This document shows positions 25,746 through 34,090 of a stretch of 64,000 nucleotides of DNA, one piece after another (within the stretch, counting starts at the first letter, position 1; the number at the start of each line of letters is the position of its first letter). This DNA is from UBA8914 sp034002905. GTDB taxonomy: Bacteria > Pseudomonadota > Alphaproteobacteria > UBA9219. A program made the position numbers and the translations under genes. Location of the stretch: positions 124,001 to 188,000 of the forward strand of contig JAVEZQ010000001.1 of assembly GCA_034002905.1 (NCBI GenBank), read 5' to 3'. Below the pieces are notes generated by a model. The model was not told where the DNA came from and ran no database searches. It saw only the letters and a list, made by a program, of their open reading frames with translations.

Positions 25746-26355
25746 AATGCCCTTTGCCCGCGCAAGAGGGCCACCAGTGGACACCGCCTTTCGTCCTTTC
25801 CGCAAATTCAAAAAACAGAGGCCCATCATGTCCGCATTACCCGCTTTATCCAAAAAGTTTCCCGCTTCCTCATCGCCGCTCCGCAATTGCTCGTTGCTAG
25901 CCCTTACGCTCGGCCAGCAAACGGGGTGGGCTGTTTACAAACGCAGCGGCGAGATTCAACTCGGCGTCAACGCCTTTCGCACAACTCCTTACGAAGGCGA
26001 AGGCATGAAGTTCTTACGTTTTCGCTATTGGCTCGATGACATGGCAAAGAAATCTGGCGGCTTCGATGCCGTGATCTTTGCTGATGTCCAAGTTCATACA
26101 AGCGCACAAAGCGCGGTGGTCCATGGAGGGTTTCTCGGCATGCTGACTGCTTCGTGCGAATGGCGGCAAATCCCTTACATGGGGGCATCCATGTCTGACG
26201 TGCGTAAACACGTCACCGGTCACGACAGGATTGATCATCAAAGCCTAATTGATGGCATGCGGCGCAAAGGTTTTGTTGCTGTATCGAAGGATACGGCGTG
26301 TGCATTGGCCATGCTTGATTGGGCGCTGCATTACAAGACGGAAGACAACTTATGA
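25732..26355 (+). CDS. RuvC/RNase H-fold protein (phage Holliday-junction-resolvase-like)
   Basis: The 207-residue product has an RNase H-like first strand, LLALTLGQQTGWAVYKRSG, where the usual acidic residue of LDxG in RuvC-like phage proteins is replaced by Thr (LTLG). The second strand is FDAVIFADVQVH, in place of the normal glutamate motif. The C-terminal half has the RuvC-like DVRKHVTGHDRIDHQSLIDGMRRKG and DTACALAMLDWAL with a terminal aspartate. Loss of the first acidic position would weaken metal binding. The ATG at 25732 overlaps the preceding stop; a later ATG at 25828 is an alternative start. Confidence 0.6.
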   Translation: MVKREMPFARARGPPVDTAFRPFRKFKKQRPIMSALPALSKKFPASSSPLRNCSLLALTLGQQTGWAVYKRSGEIQLGVNAFRTTPYEGEGMKFLRFRYWLDDMAKKSGGFDAVIFADVQVHTSAQSAVVHGGFLGMLTASCEWRQIPYMGASMSDVRKHVTGHDRIDHQSLIDGMRRKGFVAVSKDTACALAMLDWALHYKTEDNL

Positions 26356-26561
26356 GATGGCATCCGCGCTCTTTCGGTGACGAACGCGCTTCCGCAGACA
26401 AGATCAAACGCGATGGGTGGCGCGAGCAAGGCATCCTCGTCGTGACGATTGCGGACAGCCGCCTGACATGGCCGGAAAAAGAGTTTCTCCGTCAGATTGG
26501 CGAAAAGCTCTACGGCAAAACGGAAATCTTACCCGTGCGAGGCAGCCATGAAGAAAACTAA
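26352..26561 (+). CDS. Small phage early-region protein
   Basis: The 69-residue product starts in an ATGA overlap with the previous stop. It reads MRWHPRSFGDERASADKIKRDGWREQG and then a hydrophobic strand ILVVTIADSRLTWPEKEFLRQIGEKLYGK. It has no named domain known to me. It overlaps the DUF6362 gene by 14 bases, so it belongs to the same translationally coupled early operon. Confidence 0.6.
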   Translation: MRWHPRSFGDERASADKIKRDGWREQGILVVTIADSRLTWPEKEFLRQIGEKLYGKTEILPVRGSHEEN

Positions 26562-26943
26562 ACGATGGACGCAAAGCATGGTCGCTGACCAGCTTGAGGA
26601 TGCCATTAAGACGCTCAGGAAGCTCCCCCCAGTGGTCGTGCAGGGATACTTCAATGTGTGGCCCACAGTCAAATACACTGAGCTGGAAGTGCTGCAGCAA
26701 GAGAAGTTGCCGATCAAGCTGCGCGCCCGCACGGAAGAGATTACGCGCCTTGAAGAGACGTTTTCTTGGATGGCTTGCCTTGATATTGAGGAGCGAAGAT
26801 TGGTCTGGAAACGTGCCGCCAATGTGCGATGGAAAGCTATTTGTTACGAACTTGGATGTGATCGGACGACCGCTTGGCGCCGCTGGGTGTTCGCGCTGAC
26901 AAAGATCTCGATCTTTCTCAACGAGCGAGGCTCAGGCGCATAA
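26548..26943 (+). CDS. DUF6362-family protein
   Basis: The 131-residue protein shows the DUF6362 pattern: W-T-x-S-M-V-A-D-Q-L-E-D-A near the start, LRKLPPVVVQGYFNVWP, EEITRLEETFSWMACLDIEERRLVW and the C-terminal helix-turn-helix RAANVRWKAICYELGCDRTTAWRRWVFAL in pieces. The C-terminal HTH suggests DNA binding; the family is frequent in alphaproteobacterial prophages before the packaging genes. It is the last gene of the coupled run that begins at 24433 and is followed by a strong terminator at 27179. Confidence 0.8.
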   Translation: MKKTKRWTQSMVADQLEDAIKTLRKLPPVVVQGYFNVWPTVKYTELEVLQQEKLPIKLRARTEEITRLEETFSWMACLDIEERRLVWKRAANVRWKAICYELGCDRTTAWRRWVFALTKISIFLNERGSGA

Positions 26944-27178
26944 AACCATGCAACATTTTTGTTCTCAACAAACGCAACATTATCTGCCAGACTGCACGGC
27001 ATGATCGGGAGACGAGCGGGTCCTCCCTCGGTCCCAACGTATGCTGGCGGCAAGAGCGCAGGACTTCGCTACATGTAGGGGTCGAAAACGGGAAGCCACC
27101 CCACAGGTTGTGGCTTCGAGCTAAGCCATATTTTCTCACGGAAAACAAACAGTTAACCGCTCGTATGCAGCGGGCTTG

Positions 27179-27216
27179 AAGCCGGATTCCTGACAAAAGG
27201 AGTCCGGCTTCTTTTT
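27179..27216 (+). terminator. Rho-independent terminator of the early operon
   Basis: AAGCCGGATTCCT (27179-27191) pairs with AGGAGTCCGGCTT (27198-27210), a 13-bp stem with one T-G wobble and a six-base loop, followed by CTTTTT. It ends the rightward early operon. The 235 bp between DUF6362 and the terminator hold no gene I can support. Confidence 0.85.
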
Positions 27217-27236
27217 ATCGCAGAGGTTTGAATTGA

Positions 27237-27476
27237 ATGGCCTGGCTTTATCTTCCGCCGGAGGCGATCACGCATGCCCAAAAGGGTACACGTTGTTCGG
27301 CTTCTCGCTCTGCGCGGGCGCGGTTGTGCGGCAACGGCGTGGTTCCGTTGGTCGCGGCTTATGCGTTCCGAACTCCCGCGTTTGCTACTGCGCTTGACGA
27401 GCGAATGATAAGTGGAACTGGGGTTAGGTCCGATTTCTTGTACAAGGGATGGCCTGGGTATCCATCTTTTCCTTGA
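27237..27476 (+). pseudogene. Possible remnant of a DNA methylase C-terminus
   Basis: A 79-codon frame contains SASRSARARLCGNGVVPLVAAYAFRTPAF. The R-L-C-G-N-G-V-V-P segment resembles motif X (RxxGNxVxP) at the end of cytosine-C5 methyltransferases. The rest of a methyltransferase is absent upstream, and the frame runs head-on into the 3' end of the antisense DUF1643 gene. It may be a fragment cut off by arrival of that gene. Evidence is one motif only. Confidence 0.25.
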
Positions 27477-27868
27477 ATCAGGCAGTGTGGGTTATTTATG
27501 AACGAAAGAACCTTTTCACTCCTCCCCATAAACTTACCAGATTTTGTCCATGCGCAGACCACAAGTTGGGCCTCAGCCTGAAGCCGTTTAAGCCATGCGT
27601 CATTATCAGGACCAATAGGGTCAGAAACAAGACGAAGCTTTTTCTGATCCGTAGATCTGTACGCAAAAAGATTGCCCATCAGGAGAGCCCCATATCCCCA
27701 ACGCTTAGCGTAGTTGATACAGACCCTTGAGGTGTTGTCTTCCTTTTCAGCATCTGCGGTAGAAGGATTCAGGCCGATGAAGAGAATGCGCGGTTTTGTT
27801 TCATCCCATATGCGGCGCAATTCATATCGATAAAGCCCGCAGCTTGAAATCGTCGCCGACGTCTTCAT
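27359..27868 (-). CDS. DUF1643 domain protein
   Basis: The 169-residue protein shows DUF1643 marks: YRYELRRIWDETKPRILFIGLNPSTADAEKEDNTSRVCINYAKRWGYG in pieces, then LLMGNLFAYRSTD, and CAWTKSGKFMGR. DUF1643 proteins are small cytosolic proteins common on mobile elements; activity is unknown, and a uracil-glycosylase-like fold has been suggested by sequence pattern (FIGLNPS). It is antisense to the surrounding early genes and divergent from the methyltransferase at 27921, which suits a horizontally gained cargo gene. Confidence 0.85.
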   Translation of the reverse strand: MKTSATISSCGLYRYELRRIWDETKPRILFIGLNPSTADAEKEDNTSRVCINYAKRWGYGALLMGNLFAYRSTDQKKLRLVSDPIGPDNDAWLKRLQAEAQLVVCAWTKSGKFMGRSEKVLSFINNPHCLIQGKDGYPGHPLYKKSDLTPVPLIIRSSSAVANAGVRNA

Positions 27869-27920
27869 GCAATCACCGTTTGTGTTAATCGTCTCACCTT
27901 CTTACGGATACTACACCTGA

Positions 27921-29153
27921 ATGCTTATCCATAGTCCTAAAATGGCCGAGCGCATCGAGCTTTGGTCGCTGGATCGCCTTGTGCCTTATGACCGCAATCC
28001 GCGCACGCATTCGGAAGAACAGCTTGCCCAGATTGCCGCGAGCATTGCCGAGTTTGGATTTCTCAACCCGATCCTTGTGGATACATCAAACGGCATTATC
28101 GCTGGTCATGGCCGCTTACAGGCGGCGAAGAAACTTGCGTTGCCAGTCGTTCCTGTCGTCATACTCGATCACCTGACCGAGGCGCAACGCCGCGCCTATG
28201 TGATCGCCGACAACAAACTGGCATTGAACGCCGGATGGGACGACGATCTCTTGCGAGACGAGCTGGAGGCTCTTGAGAGCGATGGTTTCGACGTCAATCT
28301 GACAGGATTCTCGGATGAAGAGCTTGCCGATCTGTTGGAGAGCGGCGAGGACACGGCGGGCAACACGGACGACGATGCCGTGCCGGAAGCGCCCATTGAT
28401 CCCGTGACAAAGACTGGCGATGTCTATGTTCTTGGCAATCATCGTTTGCTTTGTGGAGACAGCACGATCCTTGAAGATGTCGAGCGCGTCCTCGATGGCG
28501 CGCTGGCCGACATGGTCTTTACCGACCCGCCCTACAACGTCGATTATGGTAACACGGCCAAAGACAAGATGCGTGGTAACGACCGCAAAATCATGAACGA
28601 CAATCTCGGCGAAGGGTTCGAGGCGTTTCTCTACGACGCTTGCGTGAACATGATCGCGGTCTGCAAAGGCGCGATCTACGTCTGCATGTCGTCGAGCGAA
28701 CTGCATACACTTCAGAAAGCATTCGTCGCGGCGGGCGGCAAATGGTCGACGTTTGTGATCTGGGCGAAGAATACTTTTACGCTGGGCCGCTCGGATTACC
28801 AGCGCCAGTACGAGCCAATTCTATACGGATGGAAGCAAGGCACGGATCATTTCTGGTGCGGCGCGCGAGATCAGGGCGATGTGTGGTTCGTCAACAAGCC
28901 GACGAAGAACGATTTGCATCCGACGATGAAACCTGTCGAGCTGGTCGAACGCGCGGTTCGTAACAGCAGCAAGAGCCGCGATATCGTCTTGGATTGTTTT
29001 GGCGGTTCCGGTAGCACATTGATCGCTTGCGAGAAAACAGGCCGTCAGGCGCGATTGATCGAATTAGATCCCAAATACTGCGATGTGATCGTCCAGCGCT
29101 GGGAGGAGTTTACGGGGAAGAAGGCGGAACTAATAGTACAAAATCTATCTTGA
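27921..29153 (+). CDS. ParB-domain DNA (adenine or cytosine-N4) methyltransferase
   Basis: The 410-residue protein joins an N-terminal ParB/Srx-type domain (about 15-105: YDRNPRTHSEEQLAQIAAS, IIAGHGRLQAA) to a beta-class amino-methyltransferase. The catalytic motif IV is DPPY near residue 204, and the SAM-binding motif I region is VLDCFGGSGSTLIACEKTGR near 360. The target-recognition segment lies between. Such phage orphan enzymes modify phage or host DNA, usually to evade restriction; no cognate endonuclease is beside it. A second ATG at 27942 could be the true start. Confidence 0.9.
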   Translation: MLIHSPKMAERIELWSLDRLVPYDRNPRTHSEEQLAQIAASIAEFGFLNPILVDTSNGIIAGHGRLQAAKKLALPVVPVVILDHLTEAQRRAYVIADNKLALNAGWDDDLLRDELEALESDGFDVNLTGFSDEELADLLESGEDTAGNTDDDAVPEAPIDPVTKTGDVYVLGNHRLLCGDSTILEDVERVLDGALADMVFTDPPYNVDYGNTAKDKMRGNDRKIMNDNLGEGFEAFLYDACVNMIAVCKGAIYVCMSSSELHTLQKAFVAAGGKWSTFVIWAKNTFTLGRSDYQRQYEPILYGWKQGTDHFWCGARDQGDVWFVNKPTKNDLHPTMKPVELVERAVRNSSKSRDIVLDCFGGSGSTLIACEKTGRQARLIELDPKYCDVIVQRWEEFTGKKAELIVQNLS

Positions 29154-29319
29154 AAAAATGGAAAAGCTGTAATAACATTTTCTCTGGGTTGGGCACCTAT
29201 GACTTTTTGCCGAGTCAAACGTCCCAGATTGAAAACCTTCAAATATGCGGTTCTGCCCCTTTCAACGGGTTGTAGCGTAATCGGCAAACTACTGGCCCAC
29301 CGTTAGAAAGGACACAACC

Positions 29320-30447
29320 GTGCTTTCCTTCCAGTTGCTTATTGCCTTTCCCGAACAAATCGATTCGATGAAGGCCGACCTTACAAGGTATTTTCCTGAC
29401 ATAAAATCTTCCCATCGTGTCGAAGCCTTGGCGCGAGCGTTAGGGTTTAATACATATGCCGCCTTACGTACAGCAGATCCGTTCAAAGGCGGCCCCGCAG
29501 TCCTTGCGGATGTTAATTGGACTGCTTTCGATGATTATTTGAAAGAAAAAAACTTTCAAGCGAGAGCAAAACCCCTTTTCCTTGCTGCAGGAAGGGCATC
29601 CATCCGGCTTACGCTGGGAATGAAAGAGCGTGATTATCAAAATCTGACACGTGACGGTTTTGGTATTAATACAAGTCACCATCGAGGAGAAACGCCACAA
29701 GCCCGTACTGAAAGATTTATACAGGCGCGGGAGGATATGCTGCAGGATTCATCGGTAGAGGAATTTTTGCGCTCCTATAGCGTTGTTTCAAGAATTCCTA
29801 AAACAAAAACTGTAACTTCGAAACACGGCGCTTATAAACTGAAGCATATCGCTGAAAAAGCCAGCTTCACTTATCCAGACGGAGAAAAGTCGCCTCCAGC
29901 GTATGTCCCGACAGGCAGTTTAATATTTGCGGCAGTTAGTGCGGGGTTCTGGTTTAAACCTCCTGCAATCGATTCACAAAGTGTCAGCTTCAATATGTTG
30001 CAGAGCGCGATTGATGACCTTGATTGTGGAATTCGACCATATGGCGCAGCGGCTAAGGAAAGAAAGAAGATCCCAAATTCGAATAGCTTTGGCGGTGTGC
30101 AAGGTAGAAAATTCTATGAGTATGTCTTTGAAGAATTTGATCGAGAAAGCTCAGAACGCGATTTTGGAATGGCCTTCCGATGCCTAGGGCATAGCAACGG
30201 GCTTTACTTCTATCTGTCGTATGAGAGGAAGAGCATTATTGCACTTACGCCGACCGCACACACGCTTAAAAATTTGGCTAAACTTGGCACGATTGAGGCA
30301 TGGATGGCTTCAACAATCTGGTCTGGAACAGGCACTGGAAAAAGGATTCCATTTAAGACTGTCAGCGATTTAATGCGCACCTGTCACGACCGTGGGCTTT
30401 TTGGGGCAGAAGAGATTAAGAATCCTGGAAGATGGGGGGCTGCTTAA
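29320..30447 (+). CDS. Unknown accessory protein of the prophage
   Basis: I do not recognise the 375-residue protein as a whole. Residues about 28-50 read KSSHRVEALARALGFNTYAAL, a helical motif like the short N-terminal module found in proteins annotated as glyoxalase-superfamily, often linked to toxin or mobile-element genes. The remainder is soluble and rich in aromatic and charged residues. Base composition is clearly AT-richer than the flanking phage genes, and it stands alone with its own 166-bp leader. It is therefore likely recent cargo. Confidence 0.5.
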   Translation: MLSFQLLIAFPEQIDSMKADLTRYFPDIKSSHRVEALARALGFNTYAALRTADPFKGGPAVLADVNWTAFDDYLKEKNFQARAKPLFLAAGRASIRLTLGMKERDYQNLTRDGFGINTSHHRGETPQARTERFIQAREDMLQDSSVEEFLRSYSVVSRIPKTKTVTSKHGAYKLKHIAEKASFTYPDGEKSPPAYVPTGSLIFAAVSAGFWFKPPAIDSQSVSFNMLQSAIDDLDCGIRPYGAAAKERKKIPNSNSFGGVQGRKFYEYVFEEFDRESSERDFGMAFRCLGHSNGLYFYLSYERKSIIALTPTAHTLKNLAKLGTIEAWMASTIWSGTGTGKRIPFKTVSDLMRTCHDRGLFGAEEIKNPGRWGAA

Positions 30448-30463
30448 TAGTAGTCCTCCCATC

Positions 30464-30679
30464 TCATGCGCCGCCGCGATGCAAAGCCATCGCGGCGGCG
30501 TAAAGCGCCTGCGTTTCGGGCAAGCGTTTTTCGAAGTCCAGCACCGTGCCGATGGCGAGGTTTTGGTTGCCTTCTTCCATCGCCTCATGGGCTTCTTTGG
30601 CAAGTTCCGCCGCCTCGGTCAGGCGCTGCGATAACGCGGCGAGGTTGGCGGCAATGGCGGTTTGAATGGCTGTAGTCAT
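30464..30679 (-). CDS. Small helical phage protein
   Basis: The 71-residue product is entirely helical and alanine-rich (AANLAALSQRLTEAAELAKEAHEAMEEGNQ) with heptad-like spacing, so it may form a coiled coil. A good ribosome site (GGAGG read on the minus strand, at about 30685) precedes the ATG. It lies in the minus-strand pair with the DUF3489 gene. Function unknown. Confidence 0.6.
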   Translation of the reverse strand: MTTAIQTAIAANLAALSQRLTEAAELAKEAHEAMEEGNQNLAIGTVLDFEKRLPETQALYAAAMALHRGGA

Positions 30680-30715
30680 TTTGTCCTCCGTTTAATGCGT
30701 TTCTCATTACATGGT

Positions 30716-30809
30716 TATGATCGCTCTTCTTCGCAAGATTATCCACTCAATTAGCGATCATAGGATTGCGAAGATAAGCGCCGGTTGATTGTTAGATAAT
30801 CAACCGGCG
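30716..30809. promoter_or_regulatory. Dyad-symmetric regulatory segment between two minus-strand genes
   Basis: TATGATCGCT (30716-30725) and AGCGATCATA (30753-30762) form a 10-bp inverted repeat, with CTTCGCAA and TTGCGAAG inside and outside it. A second perfect 12-bp stem, CGCCGGTTGATT (30779-30790) with AATCAACCGGCG (30798-30809), lies just beyond the stop of DUF3489. The latter may end that transcript, though no U-run follows; the former looks like an operator for the small gene at 30464. Confidence 0.5.
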
Positions 30810-30820
30810 CGAGGACCACT

Positions 30821-31207
30821 TCATGGCCTGGGCGGTGCGATTTTATAAACGCGTTTTCCGTCTTTTGGCTTATCGGAAACGATTTGGTAACCACGTTTCT
30901 TGCGGAGCGCGTGAGAAAGTGCGGCGCGGGCAGTATGTTTTTGCCATCCTGTGGCCTCGACAATCTGGTCGATGGTCGCGCCTTCGGGGCGGCTTAACAG
31001 TTCGATAACCCTCAAAAGTTTCGTTTCCCGCGCTGGCGCATCGTTCGTTGGCTTCATGGCGGCGACCGCTGCGAGTCCAGCCTGCATTGGTGCGGACAAT
31101 GCCTCGTCGTTGGTCGGTTTGCCATTGCTTTGGGCCTTCTTTTTGATCGCGGCCTTGACGATGGCCTTGGGCCTGGATTTGCCTGTTTTGCTTGCTTTTT
31201 TGGACAT
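30821..31207 (-). CDS. DUF3489 domain protein (HTH)
   Basis: The 128-residue protein has a lysine/alanine-rich disordered N-terminus (1-60) and a C-terminal winged-helix: ETKLLRVIELLSRPEGATIDQIVEATGWQKHTARAALSHALRKKRGYQIVSD in pieces. This is the DUF3489 pattern. Family members are small probable DNA-binding proteins found in alphaproteobacterial phages. It is divergent from the terminase genes, and the palindrome at 31301 lies between them, so it is a candidate late-gene regulator. Confidence 0.85.
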   Translation of the reverse strand: MSKKASKTGKSRPKAIVKAAIKKKAQSNGKPTNDEALSAPMQAGLAAVAAMKPTNDAPARETKLLRVIELLSRPEGATIDQIVEATGWQKHTARAALSHALRKKRGYQIVSDKPKDGKRVYKIAPPRP

Positions 31208-31300
31208 GTTTTGTGTCCTCCTTTCGTCAGCATGAACGCTTCATTCGCGGCACTTATCCAGTGAATAACGAGCAATCAGATGACTAATTTCGGCTTATTT

Positions 31301-31317
31301 CGATCATTAGATGATCG
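31301..31317. promoter_or_regulatory. Palindromic operator candidate before the terminase genes
   Basis: CGATCAT-TAG-ATGATCG is a perfect 7-bp inverted repeat with a 3-base centre, in the 145-bp divergent gap between DUF3489 (minus) and the small terminase (plus). GATCATAG/GATCGCT-like sequences recur in the dyad at 30716-30762, suggesting one regulator for both sites. Confidence 0.45.
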
Positions 31318-31352
31318 TGCTGGGGCGATGCTGAGGCGCAGGAACATGGCAT

Positions 31353-31910
31353 ATGGGAGTCAGTCAACGAGAGTTCGCCGACCTGTGGGGCAAAAGTCGC
31401 GGCGCGGTGCAAAAAGCCATCGCTTCAGGCCGCATCCGGCTTGAAGGTGATGGGACAATCGACCCCGACAAGGCCATCGCGGCTCTGGCGAAAAACACAG
31501 ATCCCGCGCAGGTGCGGCAAAAAGAAAAGCCGAAGGGAAAGGCGGTGCCGGAAGCGGCGATCCGCGCTGTCGGCGACACGCTGCGAGAGTCCGGACACGC
31601 GCCGTTAACGGGCGGCGGCACAACCTTCGTGCAGGCTCGCACAGCGAACGAAGTTCTGAAAGCGCAAGAGCGCCGCGTCAAACTGCAGAAGCTTAAGGGA
31701 GAGCTTGTCGATCGAGCGCAGGCCGTTGTGTTGATCCGTCGCATCGCGCAACAAGAGCGCGACGCTTGGCAGATGTGGCCTACACGCGTTGCCTCTGCAC
31801 TGGCTGCTGACATCGGCGCGGACACGCATCAAGTGCAGGTCGCGCTGGAAAGGCTGGTGCGCGAGCATTTGACGCAGCTTGCCGACATCAAGATTGAAAT
31901 CCGCTCATGA
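31353..31910 (+). CDS. Terminase small subunit (Nu1-like)
   Basis: The small terminase recognises the packaging site and recruits the large subunit. The 185-residue protein opens with a winged-helix/HTH, VSQREFADLWGKSRGAVQKAIASGRI, as in lambda Nu1, followed by a hinge and a coiled-coil region (ANEVLKAQERRVKLQKLKGELVDR). The final helix RLVREHLTQLADIKIEIRS probably contacts the large subunit. It overlaps the large terminase gene by four bases. Confidence 0.8.
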   Translation: MGVSQREFADLWGKSRGAVQKAIASGRIRLEGDGTIDPDKAIAALAKNTDPAQVRQKEKPKGKAVPEAAIRAVGDTLRESGHAPLTGGGTTFVQARTANEVLKAQERRVKLQKLKGELVDRAQAVVLIRRIAQQERDAWQMWPTRVASALAADIGADTHQVQVALERLVREHLTQLADIKIEIRS

Positions 31911-33871
31911 TCGGCATCTTCGAGGACATGGCCTCGTTCGACGGGGCGGACGCGATTCTGCGCGGCTGGATGGACGGGCTTACGCCGGATCCGGATCACA
32001 CGGTTTCGACATGGGCAGATGAGAATCGCGTTCTCTCGCCGCGCGGCGCAAACGAGGCAGGGCCTTGGCGCACGAGCCGCACGCCGTACTTGCGCGAGAT
32101 TATGGATTCCTTGTCGCCGTCGTCGCCTTACCAGCGCGTCGTGCTGATGAAAGGCGCGCAGCTTGGCGGGTCGGAGTGTGGAAACAACTGGATCGGCTAC
32201 GTCATCAATCACGCCCCAGGCCCGATGCTAGCCGTGCAGCCAACCGTCGAGCTGGGACGACGCTTCAGCCAACAGCGCATTGACCCGCTGATTGAGGAAA
32301 GCGACATTCTGCGGGAGCGTGTGGCTCCGGCGCGGTCGCGCGACAGCGGCAATACGATCCTATCCAAAGAGTTTCCGGGCGGGATCTTGGTTATAACCGG
32401 CGCGAACAGCGCGGTGGGCCTGCGCTCCATGCCTGCGCGCTATCTGTTTCTCGATGAAGTGGACGCTTATCCTGCCAGCGCAGGCGAAGAAGGCGATCCA
32501 GTTGCGCTGGCCGAGGCTCGGACGCGCACCTTCGCGTGGCGGCGCAAGGTGTTCTTGTGCTCGACGCCGACGATCAAAGGCATTTCGCGCATCGAGCGCG
32601 AATACGATGCCAGCGACAAGCGCAAATACTTCGTGCCGTGCCCGTTTTGCGGCCATAAGCAGGTTTTGCAATTCGAGAGGCTGCGTTGGGAGAAAGGCAA
32701 ACCGGAAACGGTCGCCTATCACTGCGAACATTGCGAGGCGCGGATCAATGAGCGCCATAAAACCTTCATGCTGGAGCATGGGGAATGGCGCGCGACAGCT
32801 GTCAGCGCCGATCCGCTGACGGTTGGTTACCATATCTCCAGCTTGTATTCGCCGCACGGCTGGCTGAGCTGGGAGCGCATCGCCCGCGATTGGGAAGCGG
32901 CGCAGGGAAATGACGAGGCGATGAAGGGTTTCAAGAACAGCGTGCTCGGCGAAACGTGGGTCGAGAGTGGTGAAGCGCCGGATTGGCAAATCCTGTGCGA
33001 ACGCCGCGAGCCCTATCGTCTAGGAAGGGTTCCCAAGGGAGGCTTATTCCTGACCGCAGGCGCGGACGTTCAGAAAGATCGCATCGAAGTCGATATCTGG
33101 GCGTGGGGCCGCGGCCTCGAAAGCTGGCTTGTCGATCACTTCGTCATTCCCGGCGGGCCGGACGATCCGGCGGCTTGGGATGCGCTGGCGCAACTGCTGA
33201 CGCAAACATGGCCGCATGAAAACGGACCCTTTCTGACCATTGCCAAGCTGGCCGTGGACTCCGGCTATGAAGCGCCCGCCGTCTATGCGTGGACGCGTAG
33301 AATGGGCGGCGCTCAGGTCATGGCCGTCAAAGGCGCGGAAGGTTTCAACCGCGCCAGCCCCGTGACCGGCCCGACTTATGTGGATGTCAGCGAAGGTGGA
33401 CGCAAAATCAGGCGCGGCGCGAAGCTCTGGGTTGTCGCGGGGTCGACGTTCAAAACAGAGACCTATCGTTTTCTACGCCTTGCCCGCCCTACAGCCGAAG
33501 AGATCGAAGACGGCGCTTTGTTTCCGCCCGGCACGGTGCATCTGCCCGAAGGCATCGACAGCGAATGGATCAAACAACTGACGGCGGAGCAACTTGTCAC
33601 CGTCAAAACTAAACGCGGTTTCTCGCGGTTGGAATGGCAGAAGCTGCGGGAACGCAACGAAGCTCTCGACTGCCGCGTTTACGCTCGCGCAGCCACTTGG
33701 ATTGTCGGCATTGATCGCTTTTCGGAAGCGCGGTGGAAAGAACTTGAAGCGCAAGTCGCGGCGGAAGAGCGAGAGATCGCGGATACAGAAGAGTCTCCGC
33801 GCAACGCAGGCATGTTGCGCCGCAAGCCGCCAAGCAAACGGCGGACGTTTCATTCATCTTATTTGAGATAG
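31907..33871 (+). CDS. Terminase large subunit (lambda gpA-like)
   Basis: The packaging motor ATPase and headful/cos nuclease. The 654-residue protein has the gpA pattern: the non-canonical Walker A in VVLMKGAQLGGSECGNNW (about residue 82), the Walker B RYLFLDEVDAYP near 185, a cysteine-rich insertion (CPFCGHKQ and CEHCEAR, about 246-283) and the nuclease region with LAVDSGYEAPAVYAW. The C-terminus is basic, as for portal docking. The order small terminase, large terminase, gpW, portal is exactly that of lambda. Confidence 0.95.
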   Translation: MIGIFEDMASFDGADAILRGWMDGLTPDPDHTVSTWADENRVLSPRGANEAGPWRTSRTPYLREIMDSLSPSSPYQRVVLMKGAQLGGSECGNNWIGYVINHAPGPMLAVQPTVELGRRFSQQRIDPLIEESDILRERVAPARSRDSGNTILSKEFPGGILVITGANSAVGLRSMPARYLFLDEVDAYPASAGEEGDPVALAEARTRTFAWRRKVFLCSTPTIKGISRIEREYDASDKRKYFVPCPFCGHKQVLQFERLRWEKGKPETVAYHCEHCEARINERHKTFMLEHGEWRATAVSADPLTVGYHISSLYSPHGWLSWERIARDWEAAQGNDEAMKGFKNSVLGETWVESGEAPDWQILCERREPYRLGRVPKGGLFLTAGADVQKDRIEVDIWAWGRGLESWLVDHFVIPGGPDDPAAWDALAQLLTQTWPHENGPFLTIAKLAVDSGYEAPAVYAWTRRMGGAQVMAVKGAEGFNRASPVTGPTYVDVSEGGRKIRRGAKLWVVAGSTFKTETYRFLRLARPTAEEIEDGALFPPGTVHLPEGIDSEWIKQLTAEQLVTVKTKRGFSRLEWQKLRERNEALDCRVYARAATWIVGIDRFSEARWKELEAQVAAEEREIADTEESPRNAGMLRRKPPSKRRTFHSSYLR

Positions 33872-33875
33872 GCCA

Positions 33876-34088
33876 ATGACCCTTGACGACATGAAAGCGC
33901 GCCTTGAGGCGTTGCTCGCCGCGCGCTGGCGCGGGGTGCGCAGCATCGATGTCGAGGGCCGCCGCATCTCCTACGCGACAGATGCCGAAATGGCTTCGGC
34001 CATTACCGATCTGGAAAAACGCATCGCCGTTCTTGAAAGCGGCAAGCCGCGTCGGCGCGTCCTTACGTCGGGTAGCAAGGGACTTTAA
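33876..34088 (+). CDS. Head-tail joining protein (gpW-like)
   Basis: The 70-residue protein matches gpW in size and place: a long first helix (TLDDMKARLEALLAARWRG), a small hairpin (VEGRRISYATDAE) and a second helix (ITDLEKRIAVLESG). In lambda gpW is added to the filled head before the tail is attached. It lies four bases after the terminase stop and three before the portal start. Confidence 0.85.
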   Translation: MTLDDMKARLEALLAARWRGVRSIDVEGRRISYATDAEMASAITDLEKRIAVLESGKPRRRVLTSGSKGL

Positions 34089-34090
34089 AC

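Noticed and set aside
28528..29153. A complete restriction-modification pair at the methyltransferase
   Set aside because: No endonuclease gene is adjacent; the downstream unknown gene has no nuclease motif that I can see, so it is treated as an orphan methyltransferase.
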